Positions 22,820 through 31,908 of a stretch of DNA of 64,000 nucleotides are shown here, piece after piece; positions within the stretch are counted from its first letter, which is position 1; every line of letters begins with the position of its first letter. Below the pieces are notes generated by a model. It saw nothing but the letters and a program-made list of their open reading frames with translations, did not search any database and was not told the origin of the DNA. This stretch comes from Amycolatopsis suaedae (GTDB taxonomy: Bacteria; Actinomycetota; Actinomycetes; Mycobacteriales; Pseudonocardiaceae), in the NCBI RefSeq assembly GCF_004214935.1, contig NZ_SFCC01000010.1:248001-312000 (forward strand). The letters run 5' to 3'. The position numbers were made by a program, and so were the translations under genes.

Positions 22820-24625
22820 CTACTTTCGGTGCCTACCCCGTTTGGATCCCTTGACGACCTTGACCTTGTACGGCCGCGGCTCGTCGCGTTCATCGGCCTT
22901 GCCGAACCGGGCGACCTCGCGGTCCCGCATGAAACCCAGCGGGTCGGGCGCGTGCAGCCGCAGCATCACCGCGTTCAGGTCGGGTGGCACGTTGTCCGAG
23001 CTGGCCAGGCTGACCAGGATGGTCGTCAGGAACGCGGCCGGCACCGTGAACAATGCCGGCTGCCCGGTGAACCACGGCGCCCAGTCGCCGGTGTAGTTGC
23101 TGACCACGTTCGCGACCAGCGCGCCGAGGACGAGCGTGCCGCCGACGGTCATTCCCGCCAGCGCGCCGGTCCAGGTCAGCTTCCGCCACCAGATGCCGAG
23201 CATCAGCAGCGGTGAGAACGTCGACGCCGCGAGCGCGAACGACATGCCGACCGACAGCGACAGGTCCTCCTGGCGGATCCCCAGCGCGATGCCCATCGGC
23301 AGCAGCGCGACGATCGCGGCGGCGACCCGGAAGTCCCTTACCCGGCCGGGCAGCACGTCGGTCGACACCACCCCGGCGACACTGACCAGCAGGCCGGACG
23401 CGGTGGACAGGAACGCGGCGAACGCCCCAGCCGCCGTAATCGAGCCGATGATCTTGCCAGCCACCCCGGGCAGGATGGCCGACGGCAGCAGCAGGATGGC
23501 CGCGTCGGTGCTGCCGGTGACCAGCAGTTCGGGCACGTACAGCCGGGACAGCGCGCCGAGCAGCGTCGGGAACAGGTAGAACAGGCCGAGCAGCAGCAGC
23601 ACGTGGACCGTGGTGCGGCGGGCGGCCTTGCCGTCGGGGTTGGTGTAGAAGCGCACCAGCACGTGCGGCAGGCCCATGGTGCCGAGAAACGTGGCGAAGA
23701 TCAGCGAGTACGTGCTGAGCAGGTCGGTCAGGTCGCCGTCGCCGGGGATGAGCCAGGACTGGTTGTCGGCGGGCGCGCCGGCCACGACGGGGACCGCCGC
23801 GCCTGCCGGGAACCGCAGCGTGCTGCCCTCGCCGACCTGGTACTGCTCGTCCGGCAGCCACAGCGCGGGCAGTTCCTGGTCGTTCACCGTCACCGGTGTC
23901 AGCGTGCTGACCTGGAGGGTGACGTCGGTCTGCACGTCGACGGTGGTGGTCTCGGTGAACGTCGGCGGCGCCGGCGAGGACAGCGCGCCCGACGTCGGCG
24001 GGCCGCCGCCCACCAGGAACACGCCGCACAGCACGAACGCGGGTGCGGCGATGGCGAACAGCTTGAGCCAGTACTGGAACGCCTGCACGACGGTGATGGC
24101 CCGCATGCCGCCTGCGATCACGTTGACGGCGACCACGGCGGTGACCACGACCGCGCCGAGCCACTCCGGCGCGGCGAGGATGTTGGTCAGCGCCAGGCTC
24201 GCGCCCTGCAGCTGCGGAACCATGTACAGGATGCCGATGAACACCACGAACGCCGTGGCGAACCGGCGCAGCCGCACCGAACCGAGTCGCGCCTCCAGGA
24301 AGTCCGGCAGCGTGTAGGCGCCGGACCGGCGCAGCGGTGCGGCGACGAACAGCATCAACGCCAGATAGCCCGCGGTGAACCCGATCGGGAACCACAGCGC
24401 GTCGACCCCGTCCTTGAGGACGACACCGGCGACGCCGAGGAACGACGCGGCGGACAGGTATTCGCCGGAGATGGCGGCGGCGTTGCGCCGGGACCGGACG
24501 GTGCGCCGGGCGACGAGGAAGTCGTGGGTGCTGCTGGCGAACCGGGACGAGCGGTGACCGAGGTAGAAGGTCACCACGCCGACCAGCACGATGCTGGCCA
24601 GCGCCCAGTAGTTCAGCTGCTGCAC
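22820..24625 (-). CDS. Second sodium/solute symporter (SSS family)
   Basis: A 601-residue symporter related to ActP but divergent from it. It shares AAISGEYLSAASFLGVAG and MGLPHVLVRFYTNPDG. It carries an inserted hydrophilic stretch of about 100 residues (roughly 215-310, Thr/Val-rich) between helices that ActP lacks, likely an external loop, and a basic C-terminal tail (KVKVVKGSKRGRHRK). Location in a conserved-looking group with LytTR regulator, small membrane protein and DUF485 suggests a regulated monocarboxylate transporter. Substrate not determinable. Start GTG 24625. Confidence 0.9.
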   Translation of the reverse strand: MQQLNYWALASIVLVGVVTFYLGHRSSRFASSTHDFLVARRTVRSRRNAAAISGEYLSAASFLGVAGVVLKDGVDALWFPIGFTAGYLALMLFVAAPLRRSGAYTLPDFLEARLGSVRLRRFATAFVVFIGILYMVPQLQGASLALTNILAAPEWLGAVVVTAVVAVNVIAGGMRAITVVQAFQYWLKLFAIAAPAFVLCGVFLVGGGPPTSGALSSPAPPTFTETTTVDVQTDVTLQVSTLTPVTVNDQELPALWLPDEQYQVGEGSTLRFPAGAAVPVVAGAPADNQSWLIPGDGDLTDLLSTYSLIFATFLGTMGLPHVLVRFYTNPDGKAARRTTVHVLLLLGLFYLFPTLLGALSRLYVPELLVTGSTDAAILLLPSAILPGVAGKIIGSITAAGAFAAFLSTASGLLVSVAGVVSTDVLPGRVRDFRVAAAIVALLPMGIALGIRQEDLSLSVGMSFALAASTFSPLLMLGIWWRKLTWTGALAGMTVGGTLVLGALVANVVSNYTGDWAPWFTGQPALFTVPAAFLTTILVSLASSDNVPPDLNAVMLRLHAPDPLGFMRDREVARFGKADERDEPRPYKVKVVKGSKRGRHRK

Positions 24626-24654
24626 CGGCAGATCCTACGTGCCACGGCCCGGGT

Positions 24655-25164
24655 TCAGTTTTCGATCATGGCGACGAAGGCCCGTTCGTGCCGCTCGGCC
24701 AGCCGGTTGTACCAGATGCCCACGCCCAGCAGCAGCGGGAACGGCAGCACGCCGAGCAACAGCCACGGCAGCGGCACGCCGAGGACGTTGACCGCGGCGA
24801 ACTGCGGCGACAGGTAGAACGCGGCGGGCAGCGAACCCAGGATGACCAGCACCAGCAGGGCGAGCAGGACCGCACTGCGCAGTTGCGCCTTCACCAGGTC
24901 CTTGATCAGCAGCTCGCCCCAGCTGGTCTGCTCCTCCAGTTCGACCCGTGCCCGCAGCACGCTCGACGGTTGTTTCGGGCCGGACAGCACCACGCGCTGC
25001 CTGCGGGGACGCAGGTGCTGTTCCGGCTCGGGCCGTGGCCCCGAGCTGACCGTCTCCACCTCGGCAGGCTGGTGCGGAGACCGCCGCTGACGCAGGTTCT
25101 TCCCGAGCGTCGGGTCCGGCTCCCTGACCCCGCCGATCTTGCGGAAGTAGTCGTCCTGCGTCAC
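24655..25164 (-). CDS. Small membrane protein in the symporter operon
   Basis: A 169-residue protein with an 80-residue hydrophilic basic N-terminus and two membrane helices (about residues 96-120 and 129-150), ending in GIWYNRLAERHERAFVAMIEN. The two-helix end with a following charged tail resembles DUF485-type accessory proteins, so it may play that role for the symporter just downstream. The GTG start lies two bases after the response regulator stop, so the two are co-translated. I do not recognise a named family. Confidence 0.78.
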   Translation of the reverse strand: MTQDDYFRKIGGVREPDPTLGKNLRQRRSPHQPAEVETVSSGPRPEPEQHLRPRRQRVVLSGPKQPSSVLRARVELEEQTSWGELLIKDLVKAQLRSAVLLALLVLVILGSLPAAFYLSPQFAAVNVLGVPLPWLLLGVLPFPLLLGVGIWYNRLAERHERAFVAMIEN

Positions 25165-25166
25165 GG

Positions 25167-26000
25167 CTAGCCGTTCCGCGACGACCCGACCAGACGGTCT
25201 TTCAGCTCACGCGTGTGCCTGCGGCTGACCGGCAGGAGCTTCTCCTCGTTGCCGATCACCACCTGGTAACCGCCCTGCCCCATCCGCAGCTCGGTGATCA
25301 GCTGCAACGCGACGAGGTAGGACCGGTGGATGCGGACGAACCCGGCCTTCTCCCAGCGTTCCTCCAGTTGTGCCAGCGGAATGCGGACGAGGTGGCTGCC
25401 CTCGTTGGTGAACAGCCGGGCGTAGTCGCCCTGCGCCTCGACCCACCGCACGCTGGCCCGGGGGATCAGCTTGGTGTTGCCTGCCAGCTCGACGGCGATG
25501 ACCTCGTCGTCGGCCTTGGGCTGCGCCGCCCCGCCGGATGCGGCGGCGGGGGCGGCGGTCGCCTGCAGCTGGGTGAGCACCCGCTTGATCGCCTTGTCGA
25601 GCCGTTCCTGCTTGCACGGCTTCAGGACGTAGTCGACCGCGCCGAGGTCGAAGGCGTCGACCGCCTCCTCCGGGTGCCCGGTGACGAACACCAGCACCGG
25701 AGCGGGCTTCAGGCTCGCGAAGACCCGTGACATCTCCATGCCGGACAGCCCCGGCATCTGCAGGTCGGCGAACACGGCGTCGACCGGGGGCAGGCCACGG
25801 TCCCTGCGCTCCTTGACCTGTGCGTCCTCCGACCCGAGGAACCGCAGTGCCTCGGTGGCGTCGTTCGCGGCCAGGATGCGTTCGATGTGCGGGTTTCCCC
25901 GCAGGCAGTGGACGAGCTCACTGAGTCCGTGCGGCTCGTCGTCCACGGCCAGCACCAGGAGCCGATCGGTGTCTTGTTGCGCACTCACAGTGACTCGCAT
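25167..26000 (-). CDS. LytTR-family response regulator
   Basis: A 277-residue response regulator. The receiver domain (about residues 14-140) has the acidic pair in AVDDEP, the phosphoacceptor Asp79 in FADLQMPG, Thr in VTGHPEE and Lys in DYVLKPCK. A linker of about 30 Ala-rich residues leads to the LytTR DNA-binding domain (VRWVEAQGDYARLFT, FVRIHRSYLVAL, LLPVSRRHTRELK). It lies at the head of the symporter run. Its cognate sensor is probably the LytS-type kinase two genes upstream, separated by a GH16 and an SppA gene. Confidence 0.95.
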   Translation of the reverse strand: MRVTVSAQQDTDRLLVLAVDDEPHGLSELVHCLRGNPHIERILAANDATEALRFLGSEDAQVKERRDRGLPPVDAVFADLQMPGLSGMEMSRVFASLKPAPVLVFVTGHPEEAVDAFDLGAVDYVLKPCKQERLDKAIKRVLTQLQATAAPAAASGGAAQPKADDEVIAVELAGNTKLIPRASVRWVEAQGDYARLFTNEGSHLVRIPLAQLEERWEKAGFVRIHRSYLVALQLITELRMGQGGYQVVIGNEEKLLPVSRRHTRELKDRLVGSSRNG

Positions 26001-26051
26001 CCTGCCTGCTCAGGTTTGCAAAGTCCAGACACACACCGGAAAGCGGGACCA

Positions 26052-26987
26052 TCAGCCGGCGCGGGTCCAGGCAGCGACGTAGTCGACCACCATGGGCCGC
26101 CCGGGCACGGTCGCCGGGGTCGGGGTGTTGCCGCCGGCGACGCCGTTGGGGAAGGCCCCGCCCATCGCCACGTTCAGGATGATGAAGTACCCGGCGTGGC
26201 TGGTCATGTTGTTCCAGGTGCCCGCGTCCAGTTGGTTCTGGCTGACCTGGTGGTACTGCTGCCCATCGACGTACCAGCGCAGCTGGTTGGGGCTGACGCT
26301 GCGGTCCCACTCGAACCGGAACGTGTGGAACGCCGTCTGGCAGGAGGCGCCGGGGCACTGCCTGCTGGCGCCGATGCCGTTGTTCTCGTTGCACGGCCCG
26401 CCCGGCGCGACACCGCAGTGCAGCACGCCCCACACGGAGTTGATGCCGTTGACGTTCTCCATGATGTCGAACTCGCCGATGCCGGGCCAGTTCCACCAGT
26501 TGCCGCGGAACGGTGAGCCGAGCATCCAGAACGCGGGCCAGTAGCCGAGTGCCTGCTGCCCGGTCACGTTGGGCATCTGCAGCCGCGACTCGACCCGCAG
26601 CACACCGCGGTCGGGGGCCTTGAAGTCCTGCTTGTTGGTCTCGATGCGGGCCGACGTCCAGTTGCCCGCGCCGTCGCGCAGCGGCGTGATGCGGAGGTTG
26701 CCCGAGCCGTCGAGGCTGACGTTGGCCGGGTTGTTCGTGTGCGCGGCGATCTCGCCGGTGCCCCAGTTCGGCGGGCCTCCCGGATAGCTGTGGCCGAGGC
26801 TGAACCGCCAGTTGCCGGTGTTGGGCAGGCTGTTCGCGGGGCCGTTGAAGTCGTCGGCCCAGACCTGGGTCCAGCCGGCGGGTGGTGGGGGCACGGACGC
26901 ACCGGCCTGGAGGGTAGGCAGCAGTGCGGCGCCGAGTACGGCGGCCGAGGTGAGCGCGATGGACAGGCGACGGGTGGGGACGGACAT
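26052..26987 (-). CDS. Secreted GH16 endo-beta-1,3-glucanase-like hydrolase
   Basis: A 311-residue secreted glycoside hydrolase of family 16 (laminarinase-type). It has a signal peptide (residues 1-30, SVPTRRLSIALTS to AGASVPPP) and a single catalytic domain with GYWPAFWMLG and the catalytic ExDxxE as GEFDIMENV (Glu172, Asp174, Glu177). The fold is a beta-jelly roll; no carbohydrate-binding module is present. The ATG at 26987 has GGAGG eight bases upstream. It likely degrades fungal or plant beta-1,3-glucans outside the cell. A perfect inverted repeat lies about 30 bases upstream of the start. Confidence 0.93.
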   Translation of the reverse strand: MSVPTRRLSIALTSAAVLGAALLPTLQAGASVPPPPAGWTQVWADDFNGPANSLPNTGNWRFSLGHSYPGGPPNWGTGEIAAHTNNPANVSLDGSGNLRITPLRDGAGNWTSARIETNKQDFKAPDRGVLRVESRLQMPNVTGQQALGYWPAFWMLGSPFRGNWWNWPGIGEFDIMENVNGINSVWGVLHCGVAPGGPCNENNGIGASRQCPGASCQTAFHTFRFEWDRSVSPNQLRWYVDGQQYHQVSQNQLDAGTWNNMTSHAGYFIILNVAMGGAFPNGVAGGNTPTPATVPGRPMVVDYVAAWTRAG

Positions 26988-27017
26988 GCGGGCGACCTCC
27001 TTGTCGACCCTGGCGGG

Positions 27018-27038
27018 TTTGTTGTCGTGAACAACAAA
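27018..27038. promoter_or_regulatory. Perfect inverted repeat upstream of the GH16 gene
   Basis: TTTGTTGT-CGTGA-ACAACAAA has eight matched bases on each side and a 5-base spacer, 31-51 bases upstream of the GH16 start. Its low GC in this genome makes it stand out. It is a likely operator for a repressor of the glucanase; the regulator is unknown. Confidence 0.6.
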
Positions 27039-27093
27039 GGCCCGTCCATGGAAACCCGACAAACCGTCCCCTGTCTGCCGCCGTTCAGGTCAA

Positions 27094-27936
27094 CTACAAA
27101 CCGAATCGCGACCAAGCTGCTCGGTGATTCACCGCGTCCAGCATCGCGGCGGCCGGCGAGCCGATGCCCAGCCGCGCCAGCAGCGGCTTCTTCGGCTCGG
27201 CCACGGCCACCTCGGCGTCCGGGTACCGCTGCGCGATGACCTCCCGCAGGTTGCCCACGCCGTCCACCAGGCCCAGCTCGACGGCCTTCGCGCCCAGCCA
27301 GACGTCGCCGGTGAACAGGTCCTCGCCGTCGGTCAGCCGGTCACCGCGACGCTCGCGTACCCACTCGACGAACAGCTCGTGTAGCTGGCTGTGCATCTTC
27401 TTCAGCCACTCGACGTCCTCGGGCTTCTCCGGGCTGAACGGGTCCAGCCGCGACTTGTTCGCCCCCGCGGTGTGCAGGCGGCGCTCGATGCCGAACCGCT
27501 CCAGCAGGCCGGTGAACCCGAACCCGCCGCTGATCACCCCGATCGAGCCGACCAGCGACGTGCGGTGGGCGAAGATCTCGTCGGCCGCGCAGGCCAGCCA
27601 GTACCCGCCGGACGCGGCGACGTCCTCGGCGAACGCCAGCACCGGCACCTGCTTCTTGTCGGCCAGCTGCCGGATGCGCTCGGCGACCAGGCCGGACTGC
27701 GTCGGCGCCCCGCCCGGCGAGTTGATCAGCAACGCGACGGCCTTCAGCCGCTCGTGACCGAACGCCCTGGTCAGCGCCGACTCGACGGCGGCGAGGTTGA
27801 TCGTGCCACGCGACAGCGGCGAACCCTGCGGCGTGATCACGCCGTGCAGCTTGACCACGGCGACGACGTCCTTGTTGCGATCCCCGCGGTCACCGATTCC
27901 GGGAATCCTGGCAGCCAGTTTGTCCGTGACACTCAT
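27094..27936 (-). CDS. sppA: SppA-like S49 family serine peptidase
   Basis: A 280-residue protein of the signal-peptide-peptidase A family, which cleaves membrane-embedded peptides with a Ser/Lys dyad. The Ser nucleophile is in AASGGYWLAC (Ser109) and the Lys general base in GANKSRLDPF (Lys161), with SLVGSIGVI between. It resembles short half-length SppA forms. No clear membrane anchor is visible, so it may be cytoplasmic or peripherally bound. It lies nine bases after the LytS-type kinase gene and is probably co-transcribed with it. Confidence 0.9.
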   Translation of the reverse strand: MSVTDKLAARIPGIGDRGDRNKDVVAVVKLHGVITPQGSPLSRGTINLAAVESALTRAFGHERLKAVALLINSPGGAPTQSGLVAERIRQLADKKQVPVLAFAEDVAASGGYWLACAADEIFAHRTSLVGSIGVISGGFGFTGLLERFGIERRLHTAGANKSRLDPFSPEKPEDVEWLKKMHSQLHELFVEWVRERRGDRLTDGEDLFTGDVWLGAKAVELGLVDGVGNLREVIAQRYPDAEVAVAEPKKPLLARLGIGSPAAAMLDAVNHRAAWSRFGL

Positions 27937-27945
27937 GCCGCCACC

Positions 27946-29238
27946 CTAGCGACGCTGGGCCGCGCTCGCGGCGGGCTCACGTTCCTCCGGCTCGCTGGTG
28001 ACCGGGTACTCCGGGCCCGACGCGCGGATACCCCTGGCGAACTTCGGCACCCGCAGGGTCACCTTCATCCCCGCGCCGACCTGCGTCTCCACGATCAACG
28101 CGTACTCGGCGCCGAACAGCTGGTTCATCCGCTCGGCGATGTTGCCGAGACCGACGTGCGCACCCGTGCGGTGGACGTCGCGGACCTCACTCAGCTTCGC
28201 CGGATCCATCCCGATCCCGTCGTCCTCGACGCTGATCAGGGCCTCGTTGCCGTAGTCCTCCGCGATCACCGTCACCGTGCCGCCGTTGGGCTTGTTCCAC
28301 AGGCCGTGCTTGACCGCGTTCTCCACCAGCGGCTGGATGATCAGGAACGGCACCACGACCGACAGCACCTCGGGCGCGATCTTCAGCCGGACGTTGAGCT
28401 TGCCCTGGAACCGCGCGCTCTCGATGGTCAGGTAGCGGTCGACGTTGCGTAGTTCCTCGGCCAGCGTGGTGAACATGCCGGAGTTGCGGAAGATGTAGCG
28501 GGTGAAGTCGGCGAACTCCTGCAGCAGCTCCCGCGCCTCCTCCGGGTCGGTGCGGATGAGCGAGCTGATGGTGTTCAGCGCGTTGTAGACGAAGTGCGGG
28601 GAGATCTGCGCCCGCAACGCCGTCATCTCCGCCTTGTGCAGCTGGATCTTGGAGTCCTCCAGGCGGGCCAGCTCGAACTGGGTGGTGACGAAGCGGCCGA
28701 CCGCCTCGGCCATCTGCACCAGCTTCTTGCGGGTGCGGCCGACGACGACCAGCACCGCCTTGGTCTCGCCCTCCACCAGCAGCGGCACGATCACCGCCGT
28801 GCGCATCTGGCAGTTGCCGCGGTGATGGCACGGCAGCCGCTCGTGCCCGACGACCTCACGCTGCTGCTTGCGGATCGACACCGCGATGGCCTCGGCGAGG
28901 TCGACGTAGTGGTCGTTGGCGTCGCCGTCCCAGGACAGCAGCGTGCCGTGCTCGTCGGTGACGCCGACCGCCACGCACTTCAGCATCTCCAGCAGCTGGG
29001 TGGTGATCCGGTCGGCCGATCCCTCGTCCAGGCCCTTGCGCAGGTCGGGAGCCGCCTTCGACATGCGGTGCACGGCTTCGAGAACCGCGTCGTCGATGTG
29101 GTTTCCCGGCCGGCGCGAACGCACGATAACGATCAGCAGGACGATCACCGCGAGGGCGGCGACACCCCACGGAATGATTTGTTCCAAGGGCCAGCCGGAC
29201 ACAGCGTCAATGCTCTGCCTGAGACCAGCCGGGTGCAA
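27946..29238 (-). CDS. LytS-type sensor histidine kinase
   Basis: A 430-residue membrane kinase. It has one N-terminal helix (residues about 21-39), a GAF-like sensing domain (75-190; a Cys/His-rich LPCHHRGNCQ segment at 135-143 could bind metal or heme), a His_kinase domain with the phospho-His in ISPHFVYNALN (His215), and an HATPase with PLVENAVKHGL. The TTG at 29238 has GAGAGGGG upstream, so I start there; a longer upstream frame lacks an RBS. It is the probable partner of the LytTR regulator, from which it is separated by the SppA and GH16 genes. Confidence 0.92.
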   Translation of the reverse strand: MHPAGLRQSIDAVSGWPLEQIIPWGVAALAVIVLLIVIVRSRRPGNHIDDAVLEAVHRMSKAAPDLRKGLDEGSADRITTQLLEMLKCVAVGVTDEHGTLLSWDGDANDHYVDLAEAIAVSIRKQQREVVGHERLPCHHRGNCQMRTAVIVPLLVEGETKAVLVVVGRTRKKLVQMAEAVGRFVTTQFELARLEDSKIQLHKAEMTALRAQISPHFVYNALNTISSLIRTDPEEARELLQEFADFTRYIFRNSGMFTTLAEELRNVDRYLTIESARFQGKLNVRLKIAPEVLSVVVPFLIIQPLVENAVKHGLWNKPNGGTVTVIAEDYGNEALISVEDDGIGMDPAKLSEVRDVHRTGAHVGLGNIAERMNQLFGAEYALIVETQVGAGMKVTLRVPKFARGIRASGPEYPVTSEPEEREPAASAAQRR

Positions 29239-29359
29239 GACGGTGCCCCTCTCTTCCTTCGAATGCCGACCATTCTCGCACTGAGTGAGGACAGCCCCAC
29301 CGAGGACGCGGCGGCCCACCGGATGGAACTCTCGCGCCAAGATCGAAATAGTTGCTGAT

Positions 29360-30487
29360 ATGAGGAAACACGTCTATCGCGTCGTCGCGGGAATGCTCGT
29401 CGCCGCCACCCTGGTGACGGCCCTGGCGACGCCAGCCGCCGCCACCGACCGGCCGACCCGGGTGCGTGCCGCACTGGACCGGCTGCTGCGGGAGGGCTTT
29501 CCGGGCGCGGTCGCCTACATCCGCGACGGGGAGCGGGTGGACCGGATGGCGGCGGGCGTCGCCGACCTGGCCACCGGCGAACCGGCCACTCCGGAGCACC
29601 GCTTCCGGACCGCCAGCAACACCAAGGCGTTCACCGCGACGGTCCTGCTGCAGCTGGAGGGCGAGGGTGCGTTGTCGCTGGACGACACCGTGGAACGCTG
29701 GCTGCCCGGCGTGGTCAGGGGCAACGGCCACGCCGGCAGCCGCATCACGCTGCGTCAGCTGCTGAATCACACCAGCGGGGTATACGACCCGGCGACCACG
29801 CACGAGTTCTTCCGGCCGTACCTCCAGGAAAAGCGCTGGTGGCACGTGATCCGGCCGCGCGAGGTGGTGCGCAGGGCCATGCTGCACGAGCCGTACTTCC
29901 CACCCGGAACGCCGGGCAAGGTCAAGTACTCCAACACGAACTACCTGCTCGCCGGCCTGGTCATCGAGAAGGTGACCGGACGTCCGGCCCACGTCGAGAT
30001 CGACCGGCGCATCCTGCGGCCGCTGGAGCTGACCGAGACTGACTTCCCCATCATCGACCCGACACTGCACGGCAGGCACCTGCGTGGCTACGACCTGGCC
30101 GATCCGCCCAACGACCACACGGTGTTCAGCCCGTCCTACGACTGGACGGCGGGCGCCATCGTGTCCACAGTGGACGATCTGGCGACGTTTCACCGCGCAC
30201 TGCTCGGCGGGAAGCTGCTGAAGCCCGCCCAGCAGGCGAAGCTGACCGAGGTCGCCGGGAACTACGGCCTTGGCGTGGAACGCGCGCCGCTGCCCTGCGG
30301 TACGGCATGGGGCAACAACGGTTCCGGCCCCGGCTACTACTCGTTCTCGCTGACCAGTCAGGACGGCCAGCGGCAGATCGTGCTGGCGCTGAACCGGTTC
30401 GATCTGAGCAGGGACCTCGACGGGAAGCAGGCCGTCCCGGGCGACCTGCTCGCGCCGCTGGACGCACTCGGGGCCGCCCTGTGCTGA
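29360..30487 (+). CDS. Secreted beta-lactamase-family serine hydrolase
   Basis: A 375-residue secreted hydrolase of the class C beta-lactamase/DD-peptidase superfamily. It has a signal peptide (residues 1-28, ALATPAAAT), the catalytic SxxK as SNTK (86-89) and YxN as YSN (190-192). The third motif is unusual: the C-terminal H/K-T-G position reads WGNNGSGPGY, without the usual His or Lys. Substrates could be D-Ala-D-Ala peptides, esters or beta-lactams. It is divergent from the LytS kinase gene. The ATG has no clear RBS and may be leaderless. Confidence 0.88.
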   Translation: MRKHVYRVVAGMLVAATLVTALATPAAATDRPTRVRAALDRLLREGFPGAVAYIRDGERVDRMAAGVADLATGEPATPEHRFRTASNTKAFTATVLLQLEGEGALSLDDTVERWLPGVVRGNGHAGSRITLRQLLNHTSGVYDPATTHEFFRPYLQEKRWWHVIRPREVVRRAMLHEPYFPPGTPGKVKYSNTNYLLAGLVIEKVTGRPAHVEIDRRILRPLELTETDFPIIDPTLHGRHLRGYDLADPPNDHTVFSPSYDWTAGAIVSTVDDLATFHRALLGGKLLKPAQQAKLTEVAGNYGLGVERAPLPCGTAWGNNGSGPGYYSFSLTSQDGQRQIVLALNRFDLSRDLDGKQAVPGDLLAPLDALGAALC

Positions 30488-30493
30488 GGGCCG

Positions 30494-31345
30494 CTACTTC
30501 AGCAGGCGGGACATCCGCCGGTCGGCAAGCGGCTTGCCGCCGGTCTGACAGGTCGGGCAGTACTGGAACGACTTGTCGGTGAAGGAGATCTCCCGGACCG
30601 TGTCACCACACACCGGGCAGGGCAGGCCGGTCCGGGCGTGCACCCGCAGGCCGGACCGCTTCTCGCCCTTCAGCCGCGCGGCGTCCTGACCGACCGAGCG
30701 GGACACCGCGTCGGTGAGCACCTCACGCATGGCCTCGGCCAGCCGGTCCAGTGCGTCGTCGCCCAGCTTGCCCGCGGTGGCGTAGGGCGACAGCCGTGCC
30801 GCGTGCATGATCTCGTCGGAGTAGGCGTTGCCGATCCCGGCGATCAGCGACTGGTCGGTCAGCGCCGTCTTCAGCCGCTCGGTGCGCCCGGCGAACAGCT
30901 CGGCCAGCCGCGTCCGGTCGACCCCGAGCGCGTCCGGGCCCAGCCTGGCGATGCTCGGCACCGTCGCCGGGTCCTCGACGATCCATACCGCCAGGCCCTT
31001 CTTGGTGCCGGCCTCGGTCAGATCGAACCCCGGGCCGTCCAGGTGCACCCGCAACGCGATCGGGCCCTTGCCCGGCCGTGGCGGCGCGGGCGCCAGCGAG
31101 TCCGACCAGCGCAGCCAGCCCGCCCGGGCCAGGTGGGTGACCAGGTGCAGGCCGTCGCAGTCCAGGTCGAGGTGCTTGCCGAACCGCGCGGCCGTGCTGA
31201 CCTGCCTGCCGTGCAACTCGGTCCAGGCCGGGCTGACGGTCTTGAGCACCGTCATCGAGGCCACGTCGACCCGCGTCACCGTCCGGCCGGCGGCGTTCTG
31301 CCGCAGGTGGTGGGCGAGGGCTTCGACCTCGGGCAGTTCGGGCAC
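30494..31345 (-). CDS. Fpg/Nei-family DNA glycosylase
   Basis: A 283-residue base-excision repair glycosylase/AP lyase. It begins with the catalytic Pro-Glu (PELPEVEAL), which is why I choose GTG 31345 as the start. It has the helix-2-turn-helix region (IAGIGNAYSDEIMHAARLSP) and ends in a zinc finger of two Cys pairs (CPVCG and CPTCQ) with FQYCPTCQTGGKPLADRRMSRLL. This is a Nei-like branch, acting on oxidised pyrimidines or abasic sites. It lies five bases after a membrane-protein gene on the minus strand and converges with the serine hydrolase. Confidence 0.93.
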   Translation of the reverse strand: MPELPEVEALAHHLRQNAAGRTVTRVDVASMTVLKTVSPAWTELHGRQVSTAARFGKHLDLDCDGLHLVTHLARAGWLRWSDSLAPAPPRPGKGPIALRVHLDGPGFDLTEAGTKKGLAVWIVEDPATVPSIARLGPDALGVDRTRLAELFAGRTERLKTALTDQSLIAGIGNAYSDEIMHAARLSPYATAGKLGDDALDRLAEAMREVLTDAVSRSVGQDAARLKGEKRSGLRVHARTGLPCPVCGDTVREISFTDKSFQYCPTCQTGGKPLADRRMSRLLK

Positions 31346-31350
31346 GGTTC

Positions 31351-31836
31351 CTACTTCACCGGGGCCAGCGGGCCGTCGAAGTCGGGCAGCGAGTGCTTCT
31401 GGATGCTCTTGGCGATGCGGTTCATCTCCCCGCGCACGCTGAACAGCCCGCGGACCGTGCCCACCCAGCGCTCGGACGGCCGGTCGCCGGTCGGGTCGCC
31501 GTCGGTCTCCGCGACGACCGTCCACGGCCTGCGCAGCACCCAGCGCAGCGGGAAGAACAGGACCAGCAACAGCAGGGCCAGCAGCACCCACGACGGAACC
31601 ACCACGTCGGCCGGCCGCCAGGCGATCAGGACCACCACCAGGGCGAACGTGACCACCAGCATCGCGATGCCCGGCGCGTAGCTGCCCGCGGCGTCGTGTT
31701 CGAAGTCGTCTGCCGTGGCCGGCTGCCGCCACTCCAGCGTGCTGCGGAGTACCCACTCCCGCCCGTCCGGACCCTGCACGCGCCGGTTCATTCCTCGGGC
31801 CTCCACCGCGAAAACAGTGCCGACTAGGTCGTCCAT
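31351..31836 (-). CDS. Membrane protein of unknown function
   Basis: A 161-residue protein that I do not recognise. It has an N-terminal region of about 60 residues (DDLVGTVFAVEARGMNRRVQ, WVLRSTLEWRQ) that looks like a small beta domain, two adjacent membrane helices (about residues 58-78 and 84-102), and a C-terminal region with PWTVVAETDG. The closely following Fpg/Nei gene suggests co-transcription. The ATG at 31836 is preferred over the adjacent GTG at 31839. Confidence 0.7.
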   Translation of the reverse strand: MDDLVGTVFAVEARGMNRRVQGPDGREWVLRSTLEWRQPATADDFEHDAAGSYAPGIAMLVVTFALVVVLIAWRPADVVVPSWVLLALLLLVLFFPLRWVLRRPWTVVAETDGDPTGDRPSERWVGTVRGLFSVRGEMNRIAKSIQKHSLPDFDGPLAPVK

Positions 31837-31908
31837 CACCGTACCGCGAGCGCAGGTCACAACGCGAGACCGGAACGTAGCCCCGTGATCACCCTCGGTG
31901 TTCGATTG

